Origin: Priapulus caudatus | Lineage: Eukaryota; Priapulida; Priapulimorpha; Priapulimorphida; Priapulidae | Direction: 5' to 3' | Assembly (NCBI RefSeq): GCF_000485595.1 | Contig: NW_014577122.1 | Coordinates: forward strand, 578,707 to 606,960 | Length of the DNA stretch: 28,254 nt | Part shown: one piece after another, positions 12,101 through 23,004 of the stretch | Numbering within the stretch: the stretch's first letter is position 1 | Layout: each line of letters starts with the position of its first letter | Program-made: the position numbers and the translations under genes | Notes under the pieces: model-generated | The model's database searches: none | What the model saw: only the letters and a program-made list of their open reading frames with translations | Told to the model about the DNA's origin: nothing

Positions 12101-12840
12101 TCCGCTGTTATCAATAACGGTTAAGCGATTAGAGGGCTTTCAAAGCATTGGCCGCTTATGTTTCGGTTCACAGGTTGTTGATTGTTCACGATCATAACTT
12201 TCTCAAACTACATTGTAACGTTTGGACGCGATATTCCGCGATTTTGTCATTTTTGTGAGAGCCAACGATTAGACAAGCGGATAAAGTTTAATGATTACGG
12301 CAGACTTGAGCCTCAAAGTTTCGAGGTCACACCACCACCACTACAACTCATCCACCGCCGTACGCCTAAGCGCTCCACTAACACTGTCTGCCCAACTTTT
12401 GCCGCCCCCCCGGTCTCAGTCTGCTCTCCCATCCTATCCTGCTCCCCACCACTCCTCGGTCACCAAACATGCTCTGCCCTATACCCCCACTGTACTCACC
12501 GCTCACCGCTCACTACCCCGTATACCCTGTCACGCACTCCATTTAGCAGTACCAGGGTCTCCACACCCCTCGTCGCAGTCCCTCCAAATGCAAGAATGAA
12601 ACCCCCTTCCACCACCTGACACCGCACCGGAGTCGCGCCCCCCCGACATTAACTTCGGCCCTGGCGCACGGCAGCGCCCCCCCCCCCGCCCCGTGCCGTA
12701 CGCCCCTCAACTGGCCCGATGCTAGGCCGCGGCGCACTGACAACTCCCCGCACACACACTCGCCACACAGTAACCCTTACTCTCAACTTTCCCCTACGCC
12801 CACTATTCTTACCTCTACCACCCCCCGTTATAGCGTTGGC
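9190..12840. other. C-biased, probably miscalled patches inside copy A
   Basis: Within this span, C replaces other bases and extra Cs are inserted relative to copies B and C, giving runs of eight or more Cs. The copy B equivalents are normal AT-rich DNA, except for one similar patch at 17495-17595. Open frames here are products of the C-rich strand and are not genes. Confidence 0.75.
11213..12470. mobile_element. Foldback DNA transposon, copy in A (right end degraded)
   Basis: The left end CAGGAGTGTATCATGGAGTG starts at 11213 after TAAACT, matching the clean element described at 16609-17843. Its internal inverted segments are recognisable: CGCTTAGGGCAATGG at about 11490 against TTGCTCAAGCGATAG at about 11806. 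The right end lies in a C-rich patch, so the endpoint near 12450-12470 is only estimated from the alignment to copy B. Confidence 0.65.
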
Positions 12841-13600
12841 CTCTTATGCAGAAATTGCAGACGTAGATGCATGTAAAAACTGGCATGATGTAAACACTAC
12901 CTATTGTTACTAATATGTTTGTACTAATAGCACTTTATTTTATTTACGATATAGAACATGGTTATCCTGACAAAAATGAGTTTTTGCATGATGGTTACTA
13001 CTTCTGCTGGCAAGTTCTACTTGCTTTCTGGTATGCATGGAGTGTTCTTCAAATGTTTCTAAGGTTATATTTATAGTAACTATGTGCATGGACCAGTACT
13101 CGTGTAGCCGCCTCGTAAATTCAAGGTCATAATGGCGTATAAGAATGAATTTTAAATTAAGAATCTTGAAACAAAGTACTATTATATAACTTAAAAGTAA
13201 GTCTTACTAATATTTCAGCAATGCTATTCGCTATAGAAGCCTGGTTTACTCGCTTTACCTGATAAGTTAAATCAGGTAATGCAGGGTTTTTCCAAAAAAA
13301 AAAAAAGTAAGATAATTATAAGGCAGCAGATGCAACTTGCAGATTTTAAGGCAAAATTGCTGCTATTGTAAATGTTAATTTGCAGCGGGAGTTTTGTTTT
13401 ATATAAGATGTTAATTCTTCTGCACTGATGTATGAATATACAAAAATTATTTCTGAGTCTTAGAAGAAATTTTATCCGGCATGTAGTCTACATGGTTTTT
13501 GGCACATGTCTAAAAGGACATATCTTCTTATTATAATGCAAAAGGCATTGTCAAGATATAAAAAAATGCAGTTTCACTGGCTAATGCTGTTTTCATATAG

Positions 13601-14368
13601 GTTATAGGCAATTGCTCTTTCGAGACTGTCGCCGTAGTCGATAGGGTGAAGTTAATCAAGCGCTCCTTCTCACCTGATAACTCCCCTGCATCTGAAAAAT
13701 CTGCTTACGATGTGGGCAGGCGTATGAGAAGTGGCAGAGTCCCTGTACCTGTTTTTGCACTCTGATGGGACATAATATACCAGGTCTGGCGAGAAGGAAC
13801 CGGAGTCTGGCCCCGTGGTAAGTGAAAAGTCATCTACCGCGTATTTTAGGCGTTACATGATGTACGCATGTTCTATCGCAGAACAGTAGAATCAGTCGTG
13901 TACTTTTGATTGACAAGGGAAATACCCTTAGATCAATCTATGTATCATTACCGACATTTGCCATTTCAGGTAAACCATTCTCCGTGTTGCCGGTGTGCAA
14001 GGTCGCCTCCCGTGTGTTAACGCTAGTCGCGGAAGAATCTTTAACTACGTGCCAGCGCCTCGGCTTGACCATCCTATTACATTGAAAGTGCTCACACTAT
14101 GTAATGCATGGCGGTATGTACTGGACTAGGTTGTGATTAGGAAGAGGTGAGAGAATGTCAATAAACGTGGATTGTGCAGTAAAACATTAACAGTGACACG
14201 CAGTCTAAAAAATAATAATAATTGAGGCGCTAAAATTATTATAAGTCCTAGTTCTAGGCTGGTAGTTATCGGAGGTTTTGTGCTGTATCTGGTTGTTTTC
14301 CATTTCATTTGCTAACACATTGTCTTCTTATTTTCCAGGAATTACGGTCAATAGCTCAGGGCAAAAGC
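13601..14368 (+). pseudogene. Copy A of the GATA-like zinc-finger gene, broken
   Basis: The segments from 13601 (GTTATAGGCAATTGC) and about 13970-14112 match the first two well-supported exons of the gene at 25250-26652. They carry several small insertions and deletions that destroy the frame, for example around the CAVCKSPH zinc-ligand region. A third exon is cut at the N gap. Given the indel pattern, sequencing error is more likely than true pseudogenisation. Confidence 0.7.
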
Positions 14369-14378
14369 NNNNNNNNNN
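14369..14378. other. Assembly gap (10 Ns)
   Basis: Ten consecutive Ns separate copies A and B. The sequence on the right restarts about 5.9 kb upstream of the point reached on the left. The two sides therefore overlap in content and were placed side by side rather than merged. Confidence 0.99.
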
Positions 14379-16437
14379 CAATGCATCATTAGAGCATGTT
14401 TCTGAAAGAAAATTACATTTAAATGGCACCAATTATTTTATATTGCAGTCAAATTTTGGAGGAAATTGAAAATTTCGAAAGTACAAACTTTCGAGCTGCC
14501 CGTTTTCCGTAACAAAAGCATTTTGTCTGGTTCAAATTAAAAATAGTTTCACTGCTGCTAGATATATAAAATTTGATATAGTAATGTGCAGGAGCACATA
14601 GTATGTGAATATGTTTGAGGAATACATGTAAAGTGTGCAAGGAATTGTATATGGACATCAATTTTTGGGGAAAAATGTAAAATTATCAAAAATCGAAAAT
14701 GAATTAATGAAATAATTTTCCTACTTATAGCTGTCAGAAATACAGCATACTATAGTGCATAGCAACACACAGTATGTATATATGTAGAGCAATTACATGA
14801 AAATTGTATGAATCTAATTATATATGCAGAAACCAAAGAACGGGAGTAAATACAAAAAGTAATTGTCGTAAACAGTTGTACTGTGCAGTTGAGACACACG
14901 TTAATGAGAGGCATCTATAAAACCGAGGCATTTAATTGTAGTTCTTTTCTTTATTAATTCTGAACAAAGACTATAATGAATTGAAGATATTAATTATTAT
15001 TAAACTAATCAGTAACGAGTCAGTCAAACTAGAAATTACACACCTAGTTTCAGGTTGTTTACATTTTTGAACCTTCAATATCAGTCATGTTTTCGTTCAA
15101 CAAACTCACTTGCATTACCAGACTAATATCAAACTATATAAGGCTTCTATCTTTGTGTAAATGTCTGATAAAAAATTGAGCAGAAACACTCAAAAGAATA
15201 ATAAAAATGCGACAGCTAACCACGTCTAACATTGACTTAGGCTGCATCATGCGGCTTCATGCCGTGTTTACCAGCGCTTAGACTGGTACCCGGTCGACAG
15301 TTCCACACGCTACACTAACGCGTTCATGTAGCGAAGATACTTGCCGGAGTGAATCGTGCAAACGGTACCAGTCTATTACCAACACTGGAAGAAACGAGTG
15401 ACGCGCCATGTCCGATTCAGCCAATCAGCAAACAGCTTACGCCTTATGATTAGCTAGCTGTAATGGCCACGGCGATTGGTTTACAAAAGGCTTTCGGGGG
15501 CGTATAAGAAATGTTTTGCAGTGTGTGATGATGACGTATCCAAATAGACCAGAGAACGGCGATTTTAATGGCGGGTGCATGAAGTTTCTACGATGTGGGA
15601 AACTATGTTTTTGAAGCGTTTGCTTTATGAAAACGCAATTTTCACAATGATATAATCATTTAAAAACTTAGGAGCACCCCTAAACCGATACCTTAAGGTA
15701 TAGTCTACATTATTATATCAATAACAACTTAAATTAATAAGTTCTTCTACTGCCCCAAGAGGCTCGAAGTTGGGCCCGTCACAAAATTCGGTGCCGCTGC
15801 ATTCGCCATGCCGCTGTTAGACTGGTTTACACGATGTTAGGTTTTAGCACGTTCTATCTCTAAAACGGTTTCGTGAAAATTATAAAATATTAACACAAAG
15901 CAGGCAAGATGTTCTTATGTTGAATACTAATTTTTATGTCATATCGCTAATTTATTTAAAGTTATGTCATCCGAAAAATGGCTACATTGACACTATTGCA
16001 ACATCGTTGGCCAAATCTAGACAATTATGGCGCGGGCAATCCGCATCGCTACTACAACTACAACTGTACAGGCTACAGTCCTCAAGACCCAAGTCAACCA
16101 CTCCGCAATATTTAACTTCACAACTTCACAAAGTTAAACCATTGAACCAAGAATGGCAAGATGATTGAGTAATATAAAATTATACATGAGCGATGTATAT
16201 AATAATAGAAATAAGCTACATATACTATTTATCGGTAGTAATCGACAAATGATTTCATTGGAATAAGCCCCAAAGTCCAGGAATAGTAAGAGTGGATGTA
16301 GGTAAACGACGGATTCTAGTATTATATTACTGTGACACAGGGCGTAAATCCGTACCGAGGAGTGGCGGGATGATCGGCATAGCCATCCATACTAGCACGA
16401 GCACAAGCCCACAATAATTTACGCAGACGCGCGCGAT

Positions 16438-16535
16438 CGCGCACGCACGAACACACACACAAACGAACAAACAACAAACACACACACACATAAACACACG
16501 TACATACATTTATACATGCATACATACATGTACGC
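16438..16535. repeat. CA-rich microsatellite in copy B
   Basis: ACACACACAAACGAACAAAC and following CA units, then a CATACATACATG tract. It is the counterpart of the longer TG array at about 27700-27815 in copy C. Confidence 0.85.
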
Positions 16536-16608
16536 ACATGCCAAATTTGACAACCATAAAGTAAAAAATTTGGACATATTTTGGACAAATTTGGACATAT
16601 AGTAAAAT

Positions 16609-17843
16609 CAGGAGTGTATCAATAGGAGTGAGACAGACTGAAACCGGCAAATTCAACTTAGTAGCCTGAGTCTACCTATGATTTATTGTGTTTACCGTCG
16701 ATAAACTTGAGCTCAAGTCTTGCCTTAATCATTAAACTTTATCCGTGTCTAACGTTGGCTCTCACAAAATGACAAAATCCCGGGAGACTATCGCGCTCAA
16801 ACGTACAATGTAGTTTTAGAAAGTTATATCGTGAAGATCAAAACACTGTGAACCGAAACATAAGGCAATGCTTTTGAAAGCCCTCTTCGCCTTAGCAATG
16901 CAACATAGCAAAGAACTAGCGAGTTTGCTAGGATTTCGGAAAGTTAAACACGACTTGGGGTTATGATACTATTTACATTTAGAAATAAAAAATTTCACAG
17001 TTTAGTATTTTTAATCCATTTATTTGTTCTAACAATATTGTTCATAACATGTAATACTGTCATTCGACATCGCCTATAATAAACAACAAGCGTGTTTAAC
17101 TTTCCGAAATCCCTAGCAAACCTCGCTAGTCTTCTTTGCCCATAGTTTGCCATTCGCTAAGCGATAGATAACCTGTATGATGACAGGCGGTATATTTGCC
17201 TTCACATACTACTATCCTACGGCCGCTGTACGCCAGCTCAACCCTTGCGCGTTTCGCAGCCTCGTTTCGATCAGGCACTTGAATAACTGGAGAAATGACG
17301 TCAGGCAAAAGCCTGCCGCTGATGAGCTGATTGGCCCGTTACAGCTCTTCTGATGTGGCGGCAACGATTTCGTTTGTTGCGTTCGCGGCCTGGAGAGGCA
17401 AGTGCGTACAGGCGGTGAAGTGTAGTGAAGCGAAACCGGCAACCGCCTGTATCATACAGGTAAGCGATAAGGGTCGCATTGCCCTTATTTCTCCCCAGCC
17501 ACCCCCTAGCTGCCCCGCCCCTCCGTCGGCCATCCCCCCCATCCGCCTCTCCCCCCTCTCGCCCCCCCCCCCCCCCCCACGACCCCCCCCCGTTCACAGT
17601 TGTTATTCACGATATAACTTTCTCTAAACTACCATTTACTTTGGACCGATATCTCCCCGATTGTCATTTTTGTGAGACAACGATTAGGACACGGATAAGG
17701 AGTTAATGCATTCAAGGGCAAGACTTGAGCTCAGTTTATCCGAAGGTAAACACATAAATCAATAGTAGACTAAGGCTAGCTAAATGTTGAATCTTTGCCG
17801 GTTGTCAGGTCCTGTCTCAACTCCTATGATACACTCGGCTGGC
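16609..17843. mobile_element. ~1.24-kb foldback DNA transposon with long nested inverted repeats
   Basis: The left end reads CAGGAGTGTATCAATAGGAG. The right end, read on the minus strand from 17843, is GCCAGCCGAGTGTATCATAG. Inverted similarity continues inward for about 300 bp through GTGTTTACC, GAGCTCAAGTCTTGCC, TTATCCGTGTC and AAAGTTATATCGTGAA to CTGTGAAC. A second, inner inverted pair lies at about 16880-16965 and 17085-17165 (ATTTCGGAAAGTTAAACAC against GTGTTTAACTTTCCGAAAT). TAAAA flanks both sides (16603-16607 and 17844-17848) and occurs once at the empty site in copy C (27630-27634). No transposase is encoded, so it is non-autonomous. The superfamily is not recognised. A C-run patch at 17495-17595 is probably sequencing error. 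Confidence 0.82.
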
Positions 17844-18836
17844 TAAAACTGTATGTATAGACTTAAATAGCCTACACGCTTATACACAATGTCACGATCA
17901 TTTAGAGTACAGGTCATCCAACCTGTGATCTCCAAATCTCAGAAATGAAATTAATGAACAGGTGGTGCCAAATTAACCTGGCTGCGCAGCAGGCCCGCGT
18001 CCGTAGTCATGCAGTGCTTAGGGGAGTGACAATGAAAAATGACAAGTAAAGTTCAATTTATTTTAGCCCACTATTTACTCTACCGTTATAGCTCTGCCTC
18101 TTCTGCCAGAAATCTAGAATTAGATGCAATGTAAAATACGGCGCATGATGTAACACACTATCTATTGTTTACCTAATTTGATTTGTACTAAAGAACTTTA
18201 TTTTATTTAGCGATTATAGAACATGTTATCCTGACAATAAATGAGTTTTTCCATGAATGGTGACTACTTCTGCTCAGTCTACTTTCTCTCTGTTATCATG
18301 AGTGTTCTTCAAATGTTTCTAGTATATTTATATCACTATGTGCATGACACAAGTACTGGTAGCCATCGTAAATTCAAGGTCAATGCGTAAAGAATGAAAT
18401 AAAGAATCTAAAAGTACTATTACTACTTAAAAGTAAAGATTACTATTTTATTTCACAATGCCATATCTGGATAGAAGCTGGTTTACTCGCCTTACCTGAT
18501 AAGTTAAATCAGGTAAATCAGCGTTTCAAAAAAAAAAAAATAAGAAAATTTAAAAGCCAGCAATGTCAACTGCAGATTTTAACGCCAAAATTGCTGGCTA
18601 ATGTAAATGTTAATTTCAGCGAGCGAGTTATTGTTTATATAAGAGTTAATTCTTTCTGACTGATGTATGAAATATAAAAAAGAATTATTTCTGATTTAGA
18701 AGAATTTTATCCGCATGGTAGTTACATGTTTTTTGGCCAGCATGATCTAAAGAACATATCTTTCTTATATAATGCAAAAGCAATGTCAAGATATAAAAAA
18801 ATGCAGTTTTCAGGTGTAATGCGTTTTTTCATATAG

Positions 18837-20290
18837 GTTATAGGCAATTTGGCTCTTTCGAGAGTTATTTCTTTCGCCGTAGCAGTTGATAGTGAAGTTA
18901 AATCAATGCGCTCCCTTCTTCAACCTTAAAAACTCCCCTGCCCATCTGAAAAATCTGCCTCCGATTGGGCGGGTATGAGAATGGCCAGAGTCCTGTACCT
19001 GTTGACTGATGACGATAATAATACCAGTGTCCTGCGAGACAGGAACTCGCCAAGTCGCCACGTGGCTAAAGTGAAAAAGTCATCTAACCTATTTTACGTA
19101 ATGAGTACGCAGTTTCTATCCCAGACATAGAAATCAGTCGTGTAACTTTGATTGACAGGAGAATACTCTTAGATCATCTATGTATCATTCACCGCATTCG
19201 CTTCAATTTCAGCGTAAACCATTCTCGGTGCCGCTGCTGCAAGCGCCTCACGTGTGTACAGACCTAGTCGCCGGAAAGAAATCTAAACTACGTGCCAGCG
19301 CCTCGGCCTCTGGACCAATCCTATTACATTGAAAGCTGCTCACTACTATTGGTAATGCATGCGGTATGTACTGGACTCTAGGTTTGATTAGGAAGAGTGC
19401 CAGAGAATTCAATAAACGTGATTGTGCAAGTAAAACATTAAGGCAGTGAAAAACGCAGTCAAAAATTAATAATCAATGAGCGCTAACAATTATTATAAAG
19501 TCCTAGTTCTACAGTAGGTCATCGCAGGTTTTGCTGTATCTGGTTGTTTTCCAATTTCATTGCTAATACACTTGTCTTCTTATTTTCCACGAATTACGTT
19601 CAATACTCAGCAAAAGCCCAACTCAGAGCAGAGACAAACGCATGAGCACGACTAGTGAATGCACAAGATAGGATAATTTCAGGTGAATTGCTAAACCATT
19701 ACAAAAATTTAGCAAGCGATGATTACATGATATCGTGATGCTGAGTAAAATACTTGAGTAAATATTACGGTCTTAACTTCTACTTTTAATTGTCTTATTT
19801 TTTCTAGGCGAAGCAGCACAGAACTCTTGGCAAGCTTGTCAAGAAACTACAAGACAGCGATTCAATTAACCTGTACTGCCGCCTGTTTTTTTTATTCCTT
19901 CGCGCTTCACCTGTCGATGCATACAGGCAGCCATCTGTTTAGGTGCGAAAGACAATATTAATGGTAGACAAAAACGTTTTGTAATACACGCTCATTGCTT
20001 ACAAAGCATTTTGTGCCTTATGCACCTTTTTGATTTCAGTAAGAGACGATGGATTCTATGTTGGCCACTGTCTTTGGATTGTTTACAGCTGGAGACGTGA
20101 ACTTATAGATTAACCACTAAACGAAGACATTCATTCTAACTAAACTCCCACGCATGTTTAGGACCTTTTGCATGAGCAGCCCTCTTGATTGAGACAATCT
20201 TCAGATTACTCACGCGTTATGAACAAGCCAAGCCAGTGAAGATGGAAAATGCACAACCCTCAAGAAGTACAGAATCATCGCAAAAAGCAA
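18837..20290 (+). pseudogene. Copy B of the GATA-like zinc-finger gene, frame broken by indels
   Basis: All six exons of the gene described at 25250-26652 can be followed here in order: about 18837-19060, 19213-19356, 19592-19672, 19808-19943, 20042-20080 and 20160-20290. Each carries small indels, and an insertion with a T-run lies near 19885. Intron-exon boundaries are mostly kept. I read this as a noisy copy of the same gene, not an independent paralogue. Confidence 0.7.
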
Positions 20291-20623
20291 GTATATCACT
20301 ATATATTAGTTGTTAGTTTGTTCAAGAAGGGCTTTTCAAAACTGAATATTTTAGATTTCTCAAATCTATTTTCGAAAAATAGGGCTACAATCCTAACAGC
20401 AGTTTACTCGCAGATATGTAAAATCTGACTTTGTGATATAGCTCGAACCTCTGTTACTTACAACCCTGTTATTTAAAGTTTACACCTGTACAACCCACAC
20501 ATCTCAAAAGGGTTTTTTTTTTCCCAATTTGTGGAATGCCATTATTCCATTTGCCAGTATGCTTTATAACATACACCTTTATACGTAAACTGCAATTACG
20601 AACGTTCAAATTTCACTGGAAAA

Positions 20624-21620
20624 ATGCATACTAGCCTTTGTTACTACGTACGGACACTATTCTTGGGCTTGTGGCGCAGTAAAGTGACAAAGCCAGGATG
20701 GAAATTACTGCCTTTTTCAAGTTGTAAAGTAAAGTCTGGCACTACGAAACATTTAAACTCATCTATGACATCGGCCCCGAATATAACAGCGCCTCTTTCA
20801 TTTCTTCTTGATGCACTAATAAAACGTGTTACAAAAGGACGGGTGTCTTCAATACATTGTTTTATTTACTCTAAATTACAATTTTTACAGGTGTTATCAT
20901 TAAACTTCATGTTTTATTCTTGCGTAGCTTCATTTTATGGGAATTGGTGTACAAACGAACGTATTCGTTATAACTACCTGATTCTTAAGGTCCTTGGAGG
21001 TACCGTGGCAACGAAGTTAGACTGTAGTATCTTATGCACTAAAACCTGAAAAATGTAGTTCAGCAAAGAAGAGCGTTTGACCAATAACATTTTTACATTG
21101 GCATGTCTTGTTTAGCGAACAATTGGCCATTCGGACACGGTCACGGCGAAGTGAGAACTACAGCAAGTTTGGTGTATCACAAGCCGCATTACCATGAAGA
21201 CTGACGTTAAGCTGTGTGAAGCAGGGTACTGCCAGAAGTTCTTCTTCTACTCAAACAACTTTCTCCATAAGCTGTCCTCCGAAACTGAGGTATGCACACA
21301 CTCATAACGTGAAGTGTCATTTATAGGTGTGAAAAACTAAATGGCCATCTCTTGTTGCTATGCTTTCTGCTCTACAAGAATTTTAGGGTTACGATCTATT
21401 TGCTTCACTTCAGAATGCTTCTCTTCTGAGCGATTCAATGGTAAAAAACACATCTCAGTTTCTTTCCTATCGATGAACTACCGCCATCAGCGCTGTTGCC
21501 TTGACCAACTGTGTAAACCTTCATACGACCCATGGAATCCTGCTGCAGCAGTGGAGGACAGAGCGAGTGCAAGGTATAGCGGAGCGGCGCAGGTATTGCC
21601 GGAGATGCTGACACCATCAG
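20624..21620 (+). pseudogene. Copy B of the second gene (MHTSLCYY...), frame broken by indels
   Basis: Exon 1 (from ATG at 20624), exon 2 (ending near 21292 before GTATGC) and exon 3 (about 21390-21620) are homologous to 24926-24829, 24451-24289 and 24197-23963. Extra and missing bases break the frame in each; for example, the exon 3 equivalent loses the CCLDNCVN cysteine spacing. The 3' boundary lacks the second G of AG|GTTAGC. Confidence 0.65.
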
Positions 21621-21790
21621 TTAGCATGTGTTCTGTAAATAATGTTATACCTCACAGTATCCTTGTGAAAAGTGAATCTTAGCCATTGAATATTTCCGGA
21701 GAATGCTTTATTAATCATAGTATACACATTTAAAATTATAATCGCAAATGTTCGTGTTTGTCTCGCCCTCTTGTAATGCTGATTATTAGA

Positions 21791-22312
21791 GTGCGTGCGC
21801 GCGTGTGCACGTGTGCGTGCATGCGTGCGTGTGCGTGCGTGTGCACGTACACGTTCGTACGTTCGTGTGCATGTACACGTGCGTGCGCGCGTGTGCACGT
21901 GTGCGTGCATGCGTGCGTGTGCGTGCGTGTGCACGTACACGTTCGTACGTTCGTGTGCATGTACACGTGCGTGCGCGCGTGTGCTCGTACACGTGCGTGC
22001 ATGCGTGCGTGTGTGCGTGCGTGTGCACGTACACGTACACGTGCGTGTGTGTGTGTGCGTGCGTGTGCAGGTACACGTGTGTGCATGAGTGCGTGTGTGT
22101 ACGTGCGTGTGTGTACAGGTACACATGCGTGCGTGCATGCATGTGCACGTAAACGTTCGTGCGTGCGTGTGTGTGTGTACAGGTACACGTGCGTGCGTGC
22201 GTGCGTGTGCACGTACACCTGCGTGCATGCATGCGTGCGTGTGTCCACGTGTGTGCATGCGCGCGTGCGTGCGTTTGGATGTACACGTGCGTGCGTGCGT
22301 GTGCACGTAGAT
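21791..22312. repeat. Alternating purine-pyrimidine GTGCGT array with an exact 88-bp tandem repeat
   Basis: The unit 21791-21878 is repeated exactly at 21879-21966, and a third copy starts at 21967 and then diverges. The whole tract is almost purely alternating purine and pyrimidine (GTGCGTGCGC, GTGCACGTACACG), the sequence type that favours left-handed Z-DNA and local cruciforms. The long His/Arg/Thr- or Val/Cys/Arg-rich open frames on both strands are by-products of the repeat and not genes. It marks the left edge of the palindrome loop. Confidence 0.9.
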
Positions 22313-22750
22313 AACTCAACCACTATCCCGATTTTGACGATTTTTTTTTACTATCCCGGCGGTATACCAAGCATTGAAATCTGGTATCCAACACCAGAAT
22401 CTACTATCCCGTGGATATCGGGATACCGCTAATTTTGACCACTGCATTTGATAAATAGTTGTGGTGACGTGATACTTTCACAAGATTTATCAGGGAGGCC
22501 GTATCAAAATTGGGGTTGGTGTGTTACACCATTCCCACAGCCTACCTAACAATCTCTGTCAACCACATTCCATCTTTAGGGTTCTCCGCTGGCCTAACCT
22601 CTAACACATGTCTGTTCCAACCTGTCTTCAAAGTTGAAATGAAGGTAATTTGCATCATCCCATAAATCCTCTAACTTGCATTAATTGCCAGTCGACATGC
22701 CTTAATTTCCAGCTTTGTTTAACTTTGGGACTGAGCCATTGAGGCATAGC
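22313..22750. other. Palindrome loop, no firm gene; one possible exon at 22580-22644
   Basis: ACTATCCCG recurs three times between 22323 and 22412. The interval 22580-22644 (TTTAG|GGTTCTCC ... ATGAAG|GTAATT) has good splice sites and is open over 21 codons. It is in the right phase (2 nt) to follow the last exon of the second gene (which ends in phase 1) in its copy B orientation. An open frame this short is weak evidence. Confidence 0.3.
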
Positions 22751-22758
22751 CGTGTGTG

Positions 22759-22903
22759 CACAGGCCCTAGCTTATAGGCTCAAGTTTCAAGAAGAGTAAA
22801 AGAGCGATGCGGCCTGTGATAAAAGAGCGAACCGCTTTGCTCTTTTACCACTAGCCACTTCGCTCTTTTACTCTTCTTGAACTTGAGCCTCCAAGGGCCT
22901 GTG
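22759..22903. mobile_element. 145-bp foldback MITE with GTGTGTG target duplication
   Basis: The ends are CACAGGCCC (22759-22767) and GGGCCTGTG (22895-22903), perfect inverted repeats. Inside them AGGCTCAAGTTTCAAGAAGA at 22777 pairs with TCTTCTTGAACTTGAGCCT up to 22890, with one extra T in the left arm. The inverted match continues through GTAAAAGAGCG. The centre contains another hairpin, TAAAAGAGC/GCTCTTTTA. GTGTGTG flanks both sides (22752-22758 and 22904-22910). There is no coding capacity. Confidence 0.7.
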
Positions 22904-23004
22904 GTGTGTGCATGCAAGTCTAGGTTAGCCCATTTTATGATTGTCCCATTTCCAACTTGCGTAATCAGTTCATAAGCTTCACCTAATCAATCTCTTGATT
23001 TTAG

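Larger units (their letters stand above)
8500..14368 (+). repeat. Copy A of a triplicated locus (low-quality copy)
   Basis: From about 8500 this matches copy B from 14379 onward, base for base except for very frequent single-base indels and substitutions. For example, 8511 ATGCATCCTTAGAGCATTGT compares with 14381 ATGCATCATTAGAGCATGT. It runs to the 10-N gap, ending at a point matching about 19617 in copy B. In several patches (about 9190-9380, 9900-10570, 10680-11160 and 12310-12840) the sequence becomes strongly C-rich while still following copy B in outline. That pattern fits poor base-calling rather than mutation. Confidence 0.9.
14379..21787 (+). repeat. Copy B of the triplicated locus; left arm of the palindrome from ~16222
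   Basis: 14379-19617 repeats copy A in the same orientation. From about 16222 (TACTATTTATCGGTAGTAATCG) to about 21787 (TAATGCTGATTA) it is the reverse complement of 28034-23806, apart from a 1.24-kb insertion at 16609-17843. Indels relative to copy C are frequent and fall equally in exons and introns, which suggests uncorrected long-read error. A C-rich patch at 17495-17595 repeats the artefact seen in copy A. Confidence 0.9.

Noticed and set aside
9802-12913. Pro/Ser/Thr-rich open frames and Gly/Arg-rich minus-strand frames
   Set aside because: They come from C-enriched, low-quality patches whose copy B equivalents have no such frames.
21617-22432. Long open frames on both strands encoding His/Thr/Arg-rich or Val/Cys/Arg-rich proteins
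   Set aside because: They are translations of the GTGCGT simple repeat; open frames exist in many frames at once, with no start context, splice signals or complexity.
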